A program made the position numbers and the translations under genes. Positions 1 to 6,993 of a stretch of 8,018 bases of DNA are shown here, in pieces. This DNA is from Acetobacteraceae bacterium. Its GTDB lineage: Bacteria; Pseudomonadota; Alphaproteobacteria; Acetobacterales; Acetobacteraceae. The stretch is from assembly GCA_030039695.1 (NCBI GenBank), contig JASHVB010000273.1:1-8018 (forward strand). Direction: 5' to 3'. Within the stretch, counting starts at the first letter, position 1; every line of letters starts with the position of its first letter. Below the pieces are notes generated by a model. The model was not told the origin of the DNA. It did not search any database and saw only the letters and a list, made by a program, of their open reading frames with translations.

Positions 1-800
1 GCGTTTCCGATCGTACGCCCCGCCAGGTCTTATTGATGCGCTAAAAATGCGCCGGCAGCCAGGTAACGCCCGATTCGATCAACACGACCTTGAGGCCTAG
101 AACTTGTGGAACACGCCCTCGGTCACCAGGCTGTTGAGAACGCCGGAAAACCCGGGCGCCTGCGAGACATAGTCTTCGATATAGTACGACGACCAGCCGA
201 GCGTGCTCGGCTGATCGCGGAAGCCGCTTCCGGCATGAATGCCGACCGGCAGATTGTGGCGTTCGGTCGCCGCATAGATCGGCCAATGTTGCCGCCGGCC
301 CAGCGGCACCTCGGTCATTGCCAGCAGCACCTGGACGAAGCGCCTGTCGGCCGCACGGTGTTGGATCTCGGCCGCCGCCAGCTCGGGGCTGTGGGCGGGA
401 ACGACGATCGAGGCGCGAAGCCTCGGGTCGCGATCAAGCCACTCGGCGACGATCCAATTGTTGATCGCGCAACACAACGCGGCCGAAACGTCCTCGCGGG
501 ACATGATCTGCGAGCCGCCGAGCACATTGCAGATGACAAATCGCGGTTGGAACGGCGCCAACACGTCATCGCGCAGTTGTTCAAACTGTGAGCCGGGCAA
601 GCCCAGTTTTGGCCACCGATCCGGTCGCCAATTCAGGGTGCGTTCGGTGGATAGGCGCTGAGCTCAAGGTTGTCTCCGTCGATCCCGCGGTGAATGATGT
701 GCTCGCGCCAGTAATCGTCGAGATATGGCAGCAGGGCGCGCGTGTTCGGAATGGCCGGATGAACATCGCAGTCTATGGGTTGGGCGGACAAAGGAAACAC
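1..800 (-). pseudogene. Amidohydrolase-family protein (COG2159/PF04909 type), disrupted and truncated by the window edge
   Basis: These are remnants of a metal-dependent amidohydrolase or decarboxylase-type TIM-barrel enzyme. The probable start is GTG at 800-798, overlapping the ATPase stop as TAGTG, which suggests translational coupling. The first frame contains IDCDVHP, the N-terminal D-x-H metal-site motif, and runs to a TGA at 635-633. Restoring one base there (CCC[C]TGAAT) continues the protein as NWRPDRWPKLGLPGSQFEQL. That second frame is then open through INNWIVAEWLDRDPRLRAS and LPVGIHAGSGFRDQ to a TAG at 99-97. A one-base shift near 90-99 recovers LKVVLIESGVTWLPAHF, the family's late E-S-G-x-x-W segment. 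An in-frame TAG at 43-41 sits where a Trp (TGG) is expected, and the frame continues to base 1 as RINKTWRGVRSET. Three separate lesions argue for real decay, although the two single-base losses could be sequencing errors. The substrate cannot be told. It was probably the last gene of the transporter operon. Confidence 0.8.
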
Positions 801-1861
801 TACAGCCGCGCCTCGGTGGAAGGATCGAACAGCGACAGGTGGTCGGGCAGCAGCCGCAGCCTGACCCGACCGGATAATCCGCGCGCAAGCTGCGGCACAA
901 GGCGGGCCGACAGGCGGTGCTCGCCGAACTGAAACCAACCGAGCGTGTCGGCACCCATCGGTTCGACGAACAAGGTCTCGGCCTCGACGGGTCCGTCGCC
1001 GGCAAGCAACACATGCTCCGGCCGGATCCCGAGTACGACCTCTTGTCCGTCCATGGGCGGTGAATGGAAACGATAGCCATTCAGCGGCAGTTGCGCCGAA
1101 TCCACATGCACGGCGCCCGACGTCACGCGCCCGCGCATGAAATTCATCGCCGGGGAACCGACGAAACCGGCGACAAACAGCGTCGCCGGCGATTCGTACA
1201 GATAGTCCGGCGTCGCATATTGCTCGATGCGCCCGGCCCGCATGACCGCGATGCGGGTGGCCAATGTCATCGCTTCGATCTGATCATGCGTCACGTAAAT
1301 GATCGTTGCGCCAAGTTCCTTGTGCAGGCGCTTCAGCTCGACGCGCATCTCGGTACGCAGCTTGGCGTCGAGATTGGACAGGGGTTCGTCGAACAGGAAT
1401 ACCTTCGCCTGCTGCACCAGTGCGCGGCCGATGGCGACGCGCTGGCGCTGTCCGCCGGACAGTTGCGACGGCTTGCGGTCGAGCAATTCGCCGATCTGCA
1501 GCAGGTTAGCAGCCCACTCTACCCGCCGCGCCACCTCCTGCCGCGCCACCGAGCGCACGCGCAGGCCGAACGACAGGTTCTTGCGTACGCTCATCGTTGG
1601 GTAGAGCGCGTAGGATTGGAAGACCATTGCTATGCCGCGCTTGCTCGGTTCGCGATGCGTCACATCGGCGCCGTCGATCTCGACAATCCCGGCACTGGTA
1701 TCCTCGAGCCCGGCGATCACGTTGAGCAACGTGGATTTCCCGCAGCCGGACGGGCCAAGCAAAACGGTGAAGTCGCCTGCATCGATCGGGAGATGGACGT
1801 CCCGCAACACGCGCAGCGGGCCGAAGGACTTGGAGACGCCGGAAACCGAGACGGAGGACAT
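800..1861 (-). CDS. Sugar ABC transporter ATP-binding protein (CUT1, MalK/UgpC/MsmX type)
   Basis: This is the ATPase that powers the importer at the inner face of the cytoplasmic membrane. It has 353 residues, a normal length for MalK-type subunits with a C-terminal regulatory (TOBE/OB) domain. Visible motifs are Walker A GPSGCGKST (36-44), the Q-loop FQSYALYP (Q82), the signature LSGGQRQRVAIGRAL (134-148), Walker B VFLFDEP (154-160), the D-loop SNLD (162-165) and the H-loop YVTHDQ (H192). The C-terminal third includes GIRPEHVLL (278-286), typical of the CUT1 TOBE domain. No key residue is missing. The ATG lies one base after the stop of the upstream permease, with AAAGG a few bases before it. 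Its stop overlaps the GTG of the broken amidohydrolase. Family assignment is firm; the sugar cannot be read from this subunit. Confidence 0.96.
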   Translation of the reverse strand: MSSVSVSGVSKSFGPLRVLRDVHLPIDAGDFTVLLGPSGCGKSTLLNVIAGLEDTSAGIVEIDGADVTHREPSKRGIAMVFQSYALYPTMSVRKNLSFGLRVRSVARQEVARRVEWAANLLQIGELLDRKPSQLSGGQRQRVAIGRALVQQAKVFLFDEPLSNLDAKLRTEMRVELKRLHKELGATIIYVTHDQIEAMTLATRIAVMRAGRIEQYATPDYLYESPATLFVAGFVGSPAMNFMRGRVTSGAVHVDSAQLPLNGYRFHSPPMDGQEVVLGIRPEHVLLAGDGPVEAETLFVEPMGADTLGWFQFGEHRLSARLVPQLARGLSGRVRLRLLPDHLSLFDPSTEARL

Positions 1862-1862
1862 G

Positions 1863-2729
1863 TCAGCCTTTCACCGCGCCGGCGGTGATGCCACGTACAA
1901 AGTAACGGCCGGAGGCGAAATAGACCAGCAAGGGGGGCAGGGCCGTGAGCAGCGCCGCCGCGGTATCGACATTGTATTCGATGATGCCGGTTGACGTGTT
2001 GGAGATCGCGTTGAGCTGTACGGTCATCGGCATGTTCTCGCGGCCGGCAAAGATCAGGCCCAGCAGATAGTCGTTCCAGATGCCGGTGGTCTGCAGGATC
2101 GTCGCCACGATAAGGATGTTCACCGACAGCGGCAGCATGACCCAGATGAAGATACGCCAGAACCCAGCGCCGTCGATCCGCGCGGCCTTCACCAGCTCTT
2201 CGGGGAGCCCCGCATAGAAATTGCGGAATAGCAGGGACATCACGGGCAGGCCGAACAACACATGCACCGAGATGATGCAGGACAGCGAGCTGTATATGCG
2301 GATCGTGCTGAACATCTTGACCAAGGGATACAGGATCACCTGATACGGGATGAACGCACCGAGCAGCAGCAGCAGCATAATGAGGTTGGCGCCTCGCACG
2401 CGCCAATGCGACAAGGCGAAGCCAGTTACCGACCCGGCGAACACCGAGATGATGACGCTGGGGATCAGGATACGCACGGAATTCCCGAACCCCACGTGGA
2501 CCCCGCCGCAGTTCAGGCCGGTGCAGGCGGAGAACCAGGCTTTGATCCAGGCGGCGAAGCTGGGGGCGGCGGGTAGGCTGAAGATAGAGAATGTACGGAC
2601 CTCCTCCGACGTCTTCAGCGAGGTGGCGATGACGACAAGTAACGGGATCGAAAAGAACAGACAGGTCCAGATCAGCAGCAGATACAGGCCGATGCGGCCG
2701 ATGCGCGCCTGGGTGCCGGCCGCCGTCAT
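1863..2729 (-). CDS. Sugar ABC transporter permease, second subunit (MalG/UgpE/GtsC type)
   Basis: This is an inner-membrane permease of a CUT1 carbohydrate importer, 288 residues long, the usual size. Hydrophobic segments lie at about 12-36, 85-107, 115-140, 147-168, 198-215 and 258-275, fitting six transmembrane helices. The cytoplasmic EAA loop that contacts the ATPase is clear at about 177-200 (EELVKAARIDGAG, then LP). The C-terminus RYFVRGITAGAVKG (275-288) is the characteristic ending of MalG-type subunits. Its ATG overlaps the stop of the preceding permease as ATGA, and the ATPase begins one base after its own stop, so the genes are almost certainly co-translated. No damage is seen. 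Confidence 0.95.
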   Translation of the reverse strand: MTAAGTQARIGRIGLYLLLIWTCLFFSIPLLVVIATSLKTSEEVRTFSIFSLPAAPSFAAWIKAWFSACTGLNCGGVHVGFGNSVRILIPSVIISVFAGSVTGFALSHWRVRGANLIMLLLLLGAFIPYQVILYPLVKMFSTIRIYSSLSCIISVHVLFGLPVMSLLFRNFYAGLPEELVKAARIDGAGFWRIFIWVMLPLSVNILIVATILQTTGIWNDYLLGLIFAGRENMPMTVQLNAISNTSTGIIEYNVDTAAALLTALPPLLVYFASGRYFVRGITAGAVKG

Positions 2730-3676
2730 CGGTTCCTCCGCGACAGCTCAAAATAGAGGTATGGCGCGACGATCGCGAGCACCGAACCGAGCATGACCGT
2801 CGCCGCGGCGGAGGCCTGGCCGATGTTTGCTCGCTCAAATTCGAAGTCGACCACGAACTTGCCCGGCAGATCGGAGGAATAGCCCGGTCCGCTGTTGGTC
2901 ATCGCCACGACAAGGTCATAGCTTTTCACCACGGCAATCGCGATCAGCACGATACAGGTGACAATCAGCGGCCGCAGCATCGGTAGGATGATCTGCGGAT
3001 AGGCGCGCCAGGCGGGAATCCCCTCGACGCGGATGGCGCGCCAGATTTCACGGTCCACGCCGCGCAGGCCGGCCAGCATGATCGCCATGATCAGGCCCGA
3101 CTGATGCCAGATGCCGGCGAGCACCAACGTGTAGATGGCGCGATCCGGCCGGGTTATCCAATCGAACGCGAAATCGGTCCAGCCGAGGCTATGGACGAAA
3201 TGCTGTACGCCAATCGTCGGGCTCAGCAGCCACTGCCACGTCAGGCCGGTTACAATGAAGGAGATCGACAGCGGGTAAAGCAGGATCGTGCGGAACACAC
3301 CCTCGAAGCGGACCCTGCGGTCCAGCAGCACCGCCAGGAAGGTGCCGAGGCAAAGTGTTCCCACGATATCCAATACGCCGAACAAGAACATGTTGCCGTA
3401 GGCAACCTGCCAGCGTGGCGTGTTGAACAACCGCACGTATTGCGCCCCGCCGGCGAAGGCATAGGTCGGCAACAGAAAGGAGCGTGTCATGGAAATGTAC
3501 ACGGTCCAGAACGCGCTGCCGTAGAAGCACACCAGCATCACCAGCACCGTCGGCACCAGCACAAGCTTGGCCATCAGGCTACGGACACGGTAGGGCCGCG
3601 ACACCCTGACCGCACCCGAATCCGTTGTGGCAAGCCGCTCGCTGCCCGGAATGGCGATGGAACGGCTTGCCGGCAT
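2726..3676 (-). CDS. Sugar ABC transporter permease, first subunit (MalF/UgpA/GtsB type)
   Basis: This is an inner-membrane permease that pairs with the following MalG-type subunit to form the translocation channel. It has 316 residues. Hydrophobic segments lie at about 37-61, 94-118, 127-151, 181-204, 236-258 and 288-311. The EAA loop is at about 209-233 (DREIWRAIRVEGIPAW, then ILP). The first 34 residues are polar and variable-looking (MPASRSIAIPGSERLATT); a second Met at residue 35 (MAKLVLVPT) would give a protein closer to the minimal family length. I keep the upstream ATG because it lies only six bases after the binding-protein stop, consistent with coupling, but its ribosome site is weak and either start is possible. 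The gene is intact and overlaps the next one by four bases. Confidence 0.95.
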   Translation of the reverse strand: MPASRSIAIPGSERLATTDSGAVRVSRPYRVRSLMAKLVLVPTVLVMLVCFYGSAFWTVYISMTRSFLLPTYAFAGGAQYVRLFNTPRWQVAYGNMFLFGVLDIVGTLCLGTFLAVLLDRRVRFEGVFRTILLYPLSISFIVTGLTWQWLLSPTIGVQHFVHSLGWTDFAFDWITRPDRAIYTLVLAGIWHQSGLIMAIMLAGLRGVDREIWRAIRVEGIPAWRAYPQIILPMLRPLIVTCIVLIAIAVVKSYDLVVAMTNSGPGYSSDLPGKFVVDFEFERANIGQASAAATVMLGSVLAIVAPYLYFELSRRNR

Positions 3677-3682
3677 GCTGTG

Positions 3683-4924
3683 CTACTGGCCCGCGTTGGC
3701 GATGATAGTCGCGAGCCGCTTCGCCGCATCCGCCGGAGACTCCGACGGGGTGGCCCAGTAGTTCATCAACAGATCCTCGATCTGGCCCTGCGTATCCGGG
3801 CTGAAGGCCAGTGCGAAGTTCGGCAACTGGTTGGCCGCGCCGCCGGCCATCACGGACTTGCCCAGCTTTGCGCAGGTATCGAGGTTGGTGACGTTGGCAT
3901 CCAGCCGTGACGGAATCGAGCCTTTGAATTTGTTGAACTCGATCTGAACGGCAGGATCCATCATCATCGCCGCCAATTTCCGCTGCGCGGTCTGCTGGTC
4001 CGCATTGGTGTTCTTCGGGAAGACGAAGACGTCAACCGTCATCACATAGGCACTTTCGTTGCCAGGCGCCATCATGCACCCATAGTCGGTGCCGAGCTTC
4101 TTGTTCGCGGCCGCGAAATCGCCCTTCGCCCAGTCGCCGACGATCATGAATGCGGCCTTGTTGTTTTCCACCAGGGCCAGGGTGTCATTCCATTTCCGGT
4201 TCGTGCTGCCGGCGTCGACATATTGCCGGAGCTGCCCCATCACCTGGAACACGTGCACCATCTTTACGCTGCCGGCAGCCTTGGCATCGTGGCTGACCCA
4301 GACTTCGCGATATAGGTCCTTGCCGCCGACGCCGGCGAGCAGCGCCTCGAACAACCAATCAACCTGCTGCACGTTGGCGCCGTAGGCGATCGGAATGTAG
4401 CCGGCCGCCTTGATCTTCGGCGCCATGGCCAGGAATTCGTCCCAGGTCTTCGGCGGCTGCATCTTCAGCACGTCGAACACCTTGGTCGAGTAGAACATCC
4501 AGTTGGCGCCATGGATGTTGACCGGCACGGCAATGATGTGGCCGTCATAGGTCATGTTCTTGACCAGCAGCGGCGGCAGGTTGGCCACCCAATTGCCCTG
4601 CTTCGCCAAGTCGTCGAGCGGCGTCAGCACGCCTTGGTCAGCGAGCTGCCGGACCGCAACGCCGATGTTCCATTGCATGGCGGTCGGCGGATTGCCGCCG
4701 GCGATGCGGTTCAGCGCCGCGGCATGTTCTGCCTGCGGCCCGACCGAGGCGTCGTCCACCCAGGTGCCGCCGCGCGCATCGTAATCCTTGGCGAACACTG
4801 CGACGGCGCGGGATTCTCCTCCGCTCGTCCACCAGTGCATGACGTCCGCTTTTTGTGCGTCGGCTCCCGGCGCACAGAGCAGGCATCCGACGAGCGCCGA
4901 AGCGGCGATCAGCGACTTCCACAT
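3683..4924 (-). CDS. Periplasmic sugar-binding protein of the ABC transporter (CUT1, glucose/mannose GtsA-like)
   Basis: This extracytoplasmic solute-binding protein captures substrate in the periplasm and delivers it to the two permeases. It has 413 residues, typical of SBP family 1 carbohydrate binders. The N-terminus MWKSLIAASALVGCLLCAPG is a signal peptide with a probable cleavage after ADA (23/24). C14 and C17 lie inside the hydrophobic stretch, but no convincing lipobox is present. The mature start VMHWWTSGGESRAV strongly resembles the conserved start of glucose/mannose binding proteins (HWWTSGGE). The segments GNPPTAMQWNIG, MFYSTKVFDVL, PKTWDEFLA and FMIVGDWAKGDF are standard for the fold. 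Two mature cysteines (in YGCMMAP and DTCAKLG) could form a disulfide. The ATG has a strong ribosome site seven bases upstream. Family is firm; a glucose/mannose-like ligand is only suggested by resemblance and could be another sugar, polyol or glycoside. Confidence 0.94.
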   Translation of the reverse strand: MWKSLIAASALVGCLLCAPGADAQKADVMHWWTSGGESRAVAVFAKDYDARGGTWVDDASVGPQAEHAAALNRIAGGNPPTAMQWNIGVAVRQLADQGVLTPLDDLAKQGNWVANLPPLLVKNMTYDGHIIAVPVNIHGANWMFYSTKVFDVLKMQPPKTWDEFLAMAPKIKAAGYIPIAYGANVQQVDWLFEALLAGVGGKDLYREVWVSHDAKAAGSVKMVHVFQVMGQLRQYVDAGSTNRKWNDTLALVENNKAAFMIVGDWAKGDFAAANKKLGTDYGCMMAPGNESAYVMTVDVFVFPKNTNADQQTAQRKLAAMMMDPAVQIEFNKFKGSIPSRLDANVTNLDTCAKLGKSVMAGGAANQLPNFALAFSPDTQGQIEDLLMNYWATPSESPADAAKRLATIIANAGQ

Positions 4925-4931
4925 GGTTTTT

Positions 4932-4939
4932 TCCTCCCC
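4932..4939 (-). promoter_or_regulatory. Strong ribosome binding site for the solute-binding protein gene
   Basis: The minus strand reads GGGGAGGA followed by seven bases and the ATG at 4924. This is the best Shine-Dalgarno match noticed in the window. It fixes the start of the binding-protein gene and fits the need for that subunit to be made in excess over the permeases. Confidence 0.8.
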
Positions 4940-4952
4940 AAGGTTGGCGAAA

Positions 4953-4966
4953 TGACACCGGTTACA
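4953..4966. promoter_or_regulatory. Second, imperfect LacI-type operator upstream of the ABC transporter genes
   Basis: The plus strand reads TGACACCGGTTACA, which matches TGTAACCGGTTACA except at two positions of the left half-site. Thirteen bases (ACCGGTTACATCA) are identical to the operator at the GMC promoter. It is the only notable element in the 74 bp gap between the GMC stop and the binding-protein gene, with its near edge 28 bases before that start. Even-length palindromes with a central CG are typical of LacI-family repressors. The flanking hexamers at promoter spacing (GTGGGT and ATTTCG on the minus strand) are poor, so the site may control a weak internal promoter, act as an auxiliary operator or block read-through. 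No LacI-family gene is in the window. Confidence 0.6.
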
Positions 4967-4998
4967 TCAGACCCACCCGATGCCCCGCCACCTCCGTC

Positions 4999-6747
4999 TC
5001 AGGCCACTGCGGCGTAACGCGCCGGCCGCGCCGGCACCGCATCCCGCAGAATGTCGTCGGCGATCTTCTCCGCCACCATCATGGTGGGGAAATTGGTGTT
5101 AGCGCAGGGGATCCTCGGAAAGATTGACGCATCCACGACACGGAGGCCGTGCACGCCGTAAACACGCCCCTGATTGTCAGTCACCGCCATCCGATCGTCG
5201 GTAGCTCCCATTCGCAAGGAACATGAGCAATGCCAGACGCCGACGGACGCACGCCTGATATAGGTTTCCAGCGCTTCGTCATGCTGCAGCGCATGGACCA
5301 GTCCGGCCGACTCCATGACGAAGCCGCGTATGATCGCCTGGCGCAGGAAGGACGGTCCGTCCATCAGAGTCGCACCGATCCTGGTGAGGATGCGGTTCTT
5401 GGTATTGTAAGTCCCGACCTTGCGAATTTTATCGGTGAAGCTGGCCGGAAAGGCATCCGAGGTCGCGGCCCGCAGCGGCGGCAGCTCGTGCAATGCGGCG
5501 ATCTGCCGGAACCCTTTTGCCAACCGCACCAGATCGCGGTGGTCGGACAGCAGATTGAAATCCACCCTGGGTTCGTCCCGCCAGTCCGTGGATGTCAACC
5601 GAACCTGTCCGGTCTCGGAAAAGGTTTTGTTGACCCAGAGGGTGATGACGGCGATCCGGTCACCAATGGCATGCCAGGCGGACTTGTTCGACGCCGTCAG
5701 CGCCATGTCGCTCGGCGGCGCGCCCTCGATACCGGACGAAAAACGCATACCCAGATGCAACGAGCGCTTGCTGTATGGGTTCTTGCGTGAGTCTGGCTTG
5801 AGAAATGAGGCAATGGAAATCGACGGATGGTCGGTCAGCCGCTGGCCTACGCCCGGACGCGCCGCCCGAACGCCAATGCCCAGATCGCGCAAATGCCCGA
5901 CCGGACCGATCCCGGCGCGCAGCAGCATCGCCGGCGAATGGATGGCGCCACAGCACAGGATGACCTCGTTGCCCCGGAATTCCTGCGACTTGCCGCCGAC
6001 CGGCGCGCGAATGCCGACGCAGCGCGTATCCTCGAACAAAAGCTCGCTGACCTCCGCCTGGGTCAGCACGTCAAGGTTAGTGCGCTGCCTGACGGTGGCG
6101 CCGAGATAACCCACCGCCGCCGAAACGCGCCGGTCGTACAGATTGGACATCGTCAGCGGGTAATACCCGTCCTGGAATTCTCCGTTTTGATCAGGCACGT
6201 AGCGGTATCCGGCCAGCTCGAACGATGCCGCCACCGCCTGCGCGTAATCCGACCAGTTCTCCGGGAACACGCGCCGCACCGGAATGCGACCCTCCGTGCC
6301 GTGCAACGGTCCATCGAAGTCGACGTCACGCTCCAGTTTCCTGAAATAAGGCAACACGGTTTCCCAGCGCCATCCGCTGGCACCGCGCTGCTCCCATTCA
6401 TCGTAGTCATTCGGTGCCCCGCGATTCGCGAGCTGACCGTTGATCGAGGATCCCCCACCAAGGACACGTGCTTGCTCATAGCGCACTAGGCGCGGTCGCG
6501 GCGCGTCGGGATCGTTGTGCGGCATCGCCTCGGTGGTGACGCGCAATTGGTCCCAGGTGAAGCGAGGATCGCGCGACGCGAATCCCGAACGGCTGTCCAG
6601 GATTGCTTCCGGGACGCGCCCGTCGGGGGTGTCTTCGCCTGCCTCGCATAGCAGGACCTCTGTGGTGCTGCGTGCGGAAAGGCGACTGGCGAGAATGGAG
6701 CCCGCCGATCCGCCTCCCACGATGATGTAGTCGTAGGTCTTTTGCAT
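4999..6747 (-). CDS. GMC-family FAD-dependent oxidoreductase (choline dehydrogenase-like)
   Basis: This flavoprotein probably oxidises an alcohol or sugar-like substrate. From the ATG at 6747 it has 582 residues, normal for choline/alcohol dehydrogenase-type GMC enzymes. The FAD-binding YDYIIVGGGSAGSILASRLS is at 5-24 and ends its fold at LLCEAGE. GMC signature 1 is at RVLGGGSSINGQLANRGAPN (94-113). Signature 2 is around CCGAIHSPAMLLRAGIGP (265-282). The C-terminal catalytic region has WHCSCSLRMG, with the active-site His at about 506, and RVVDASIFPRIPCANTNFPT with the partner Asn at about 550-552. An in-frame ATG at 6774 would add nine residues, but it lies inside the predicted -10 box, so I prefer 6747, just ahead of the FAD motif. 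No signal peptide or heme-binding motif is seen. The substrate is unknown; shared operators tie it to the sugar importer downstream. Confidence 0.94.
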   Translation of the reverse strand: MQKTYDYIIVGGGSAGSILASRLSARSTTEVLLCEAGEDTPDGRVPEAILDSRSGFASRDPRFTWDQLRVTTEAMPHNDPDAPRPRLVRYEQARVLGGGSSINGQLANRGAPNDYDEWEQRGASGWRWETVLPYFRKLERDVDFDGPLHGTEGRIPVRRVFPENWSDYAQAVAASFELAGYRYVPDQNGEFQDGYYPLTMSNLYDRRVSAAVGYLGATVRQRTNLDVLTQAEVSELLFEDTRCVGIRAPVGGKSQEFRGNEVILCCGAIHSPAMLLRAGIGPVGHLRDLGIGVRAARPGVGQRLTDHPSISIASFLKPDSRKNPYSKRSLHLGMRFSSGIEGAPPSDMALTASNKSAWHAIGDRIAVITLWVNKTFSETGQVRLTSTDWRDEPRVDFNLLSDHRDLVRLAKGFRQIAALHELPPLRAATSDAFPASFTDKIRKVGTYNTKNRILTRIGATLMDGPSFLRQAIIRGFVMESAGLVHALQHDEALETYIRRASVGVWHCSCSLRMGATDDRMAVTDNQGRVYGVHGLRVVDASIFPRIPCANTNFPTMMVAEKIADDILRDAVPARPARYAAVA

Positions 6748-6769
6748 GCGATCATCCCGGACAGCACCG

Positions 6770-6798
6770 GTCATAGTAACCGGTTACATCACTGTCAA
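6770..6798 (-). promoter_or_regulatory. Sigma-70-type promoter for the GMC gene and probably the ABC operon
   Basis: On the minus strand a perfect -35 box TTGACA (6798-6793) is followed by exactly 17 bases and TATGAC (6775-6770), matching four of six positions of the -10 consensus. Transcription would begin near 6763, leaving a leader of about 16 bases before the ATG at 6747. Only a weak ribosome site (GGGATG) is available there. The operator palindrome lies in the spacer, which supports this being the real promoter. Confidence 0.7.
6775..6788. promoter_or_regulatory. LacI-type operator inside the GMC promoter spacer
   Basis: GTAACCGGTTAC at 6776-6787 is a perfect 12 bp palindrome with a central CG. 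With flanking bases it is AGTAACCGGTTACA, one base from a perfect 14 bp palindrome. It lies wholly within the 17 bp between the -35 and -10 boxes, so a bound protein would directly exclude RNA polymerase. The architecture is that of a LacI-family repressor site, probably relieved by a sugar or sugar-derived inducer. The regulator is not encoded here; the neighbouring MarR remnant is a different family and broken. Confidence 0.72.
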
Positions 6799-6993
6799 GG
6801 ATGGCGCCGGCTCCGCCGACCTCAGCATCGCAGCCGGCATATCTGTTCATCGTGGCGACGTGGACCTTCCCCGGTATCGGCGTAACGCCAACCGCTGGTG
6901 TCGCCTAAACGTCTGACTCCTAATCGCCGCGTCCAAAAGCGTGGGGACCGAAACCCACCCAGACCGGCCCCTCGGCTCCCGACCCACTCCACC
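6799..6993. other. Intergenic region between divergent GMC gene and MarR remnant
   Basis: About 195 bp beyond the GMC promoter contain no recognisable gene. A 35-codon frame from ATG 6801 to TAA 6908 has no ribosome site and no recognised similarity. No convincing promoter for the plus-strand regulator remnant was found, and no terminator or further copy of the operator is seen. Confidence 0.5.

Noticed and set aside
106..591. A plus-strand 161-codon frame covering the amidohydrolase remnant
   Set aside because: The opposite strand gives recognisable amidohydrolase sequence on both sides of each lesion; the plus frame has no domain features.
1064..1888. A 274-codon open frame on the plus strand
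   Set aside because: It lies antisense to the ABC ATPase, whose motifs are unmistakable. Its product is rich in Arg, His and Gln with no recognisable domain, as expected for the opposite strand of a GC-rich gene.
3246..3254. A CCGGTTACA half-site inside the first permease gene
   Set aside because: The left half of the palindrome is absent and the site lies in coding sequence, so it is probably a chance match to the operator half-site.
3104..3910. A 268-codon open frame on the plus strand
   Set aside because: It is antisense to the first permease and the end of the binding protein. Composition is biased and no domain or ribosome site is seen.
5827..6489. A 220-codon open frame on the plus strand
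   Set aside because: It is antisense to the GMC gene, which shows family signatures across this region.
6801..6908. A 35-codon plus-strand frame starting right after the GMC promoter
   Set aside because: There is no ribosome site, no recognised similarity, and it would begin only a few bases from the -35 box of the opposing promoter.
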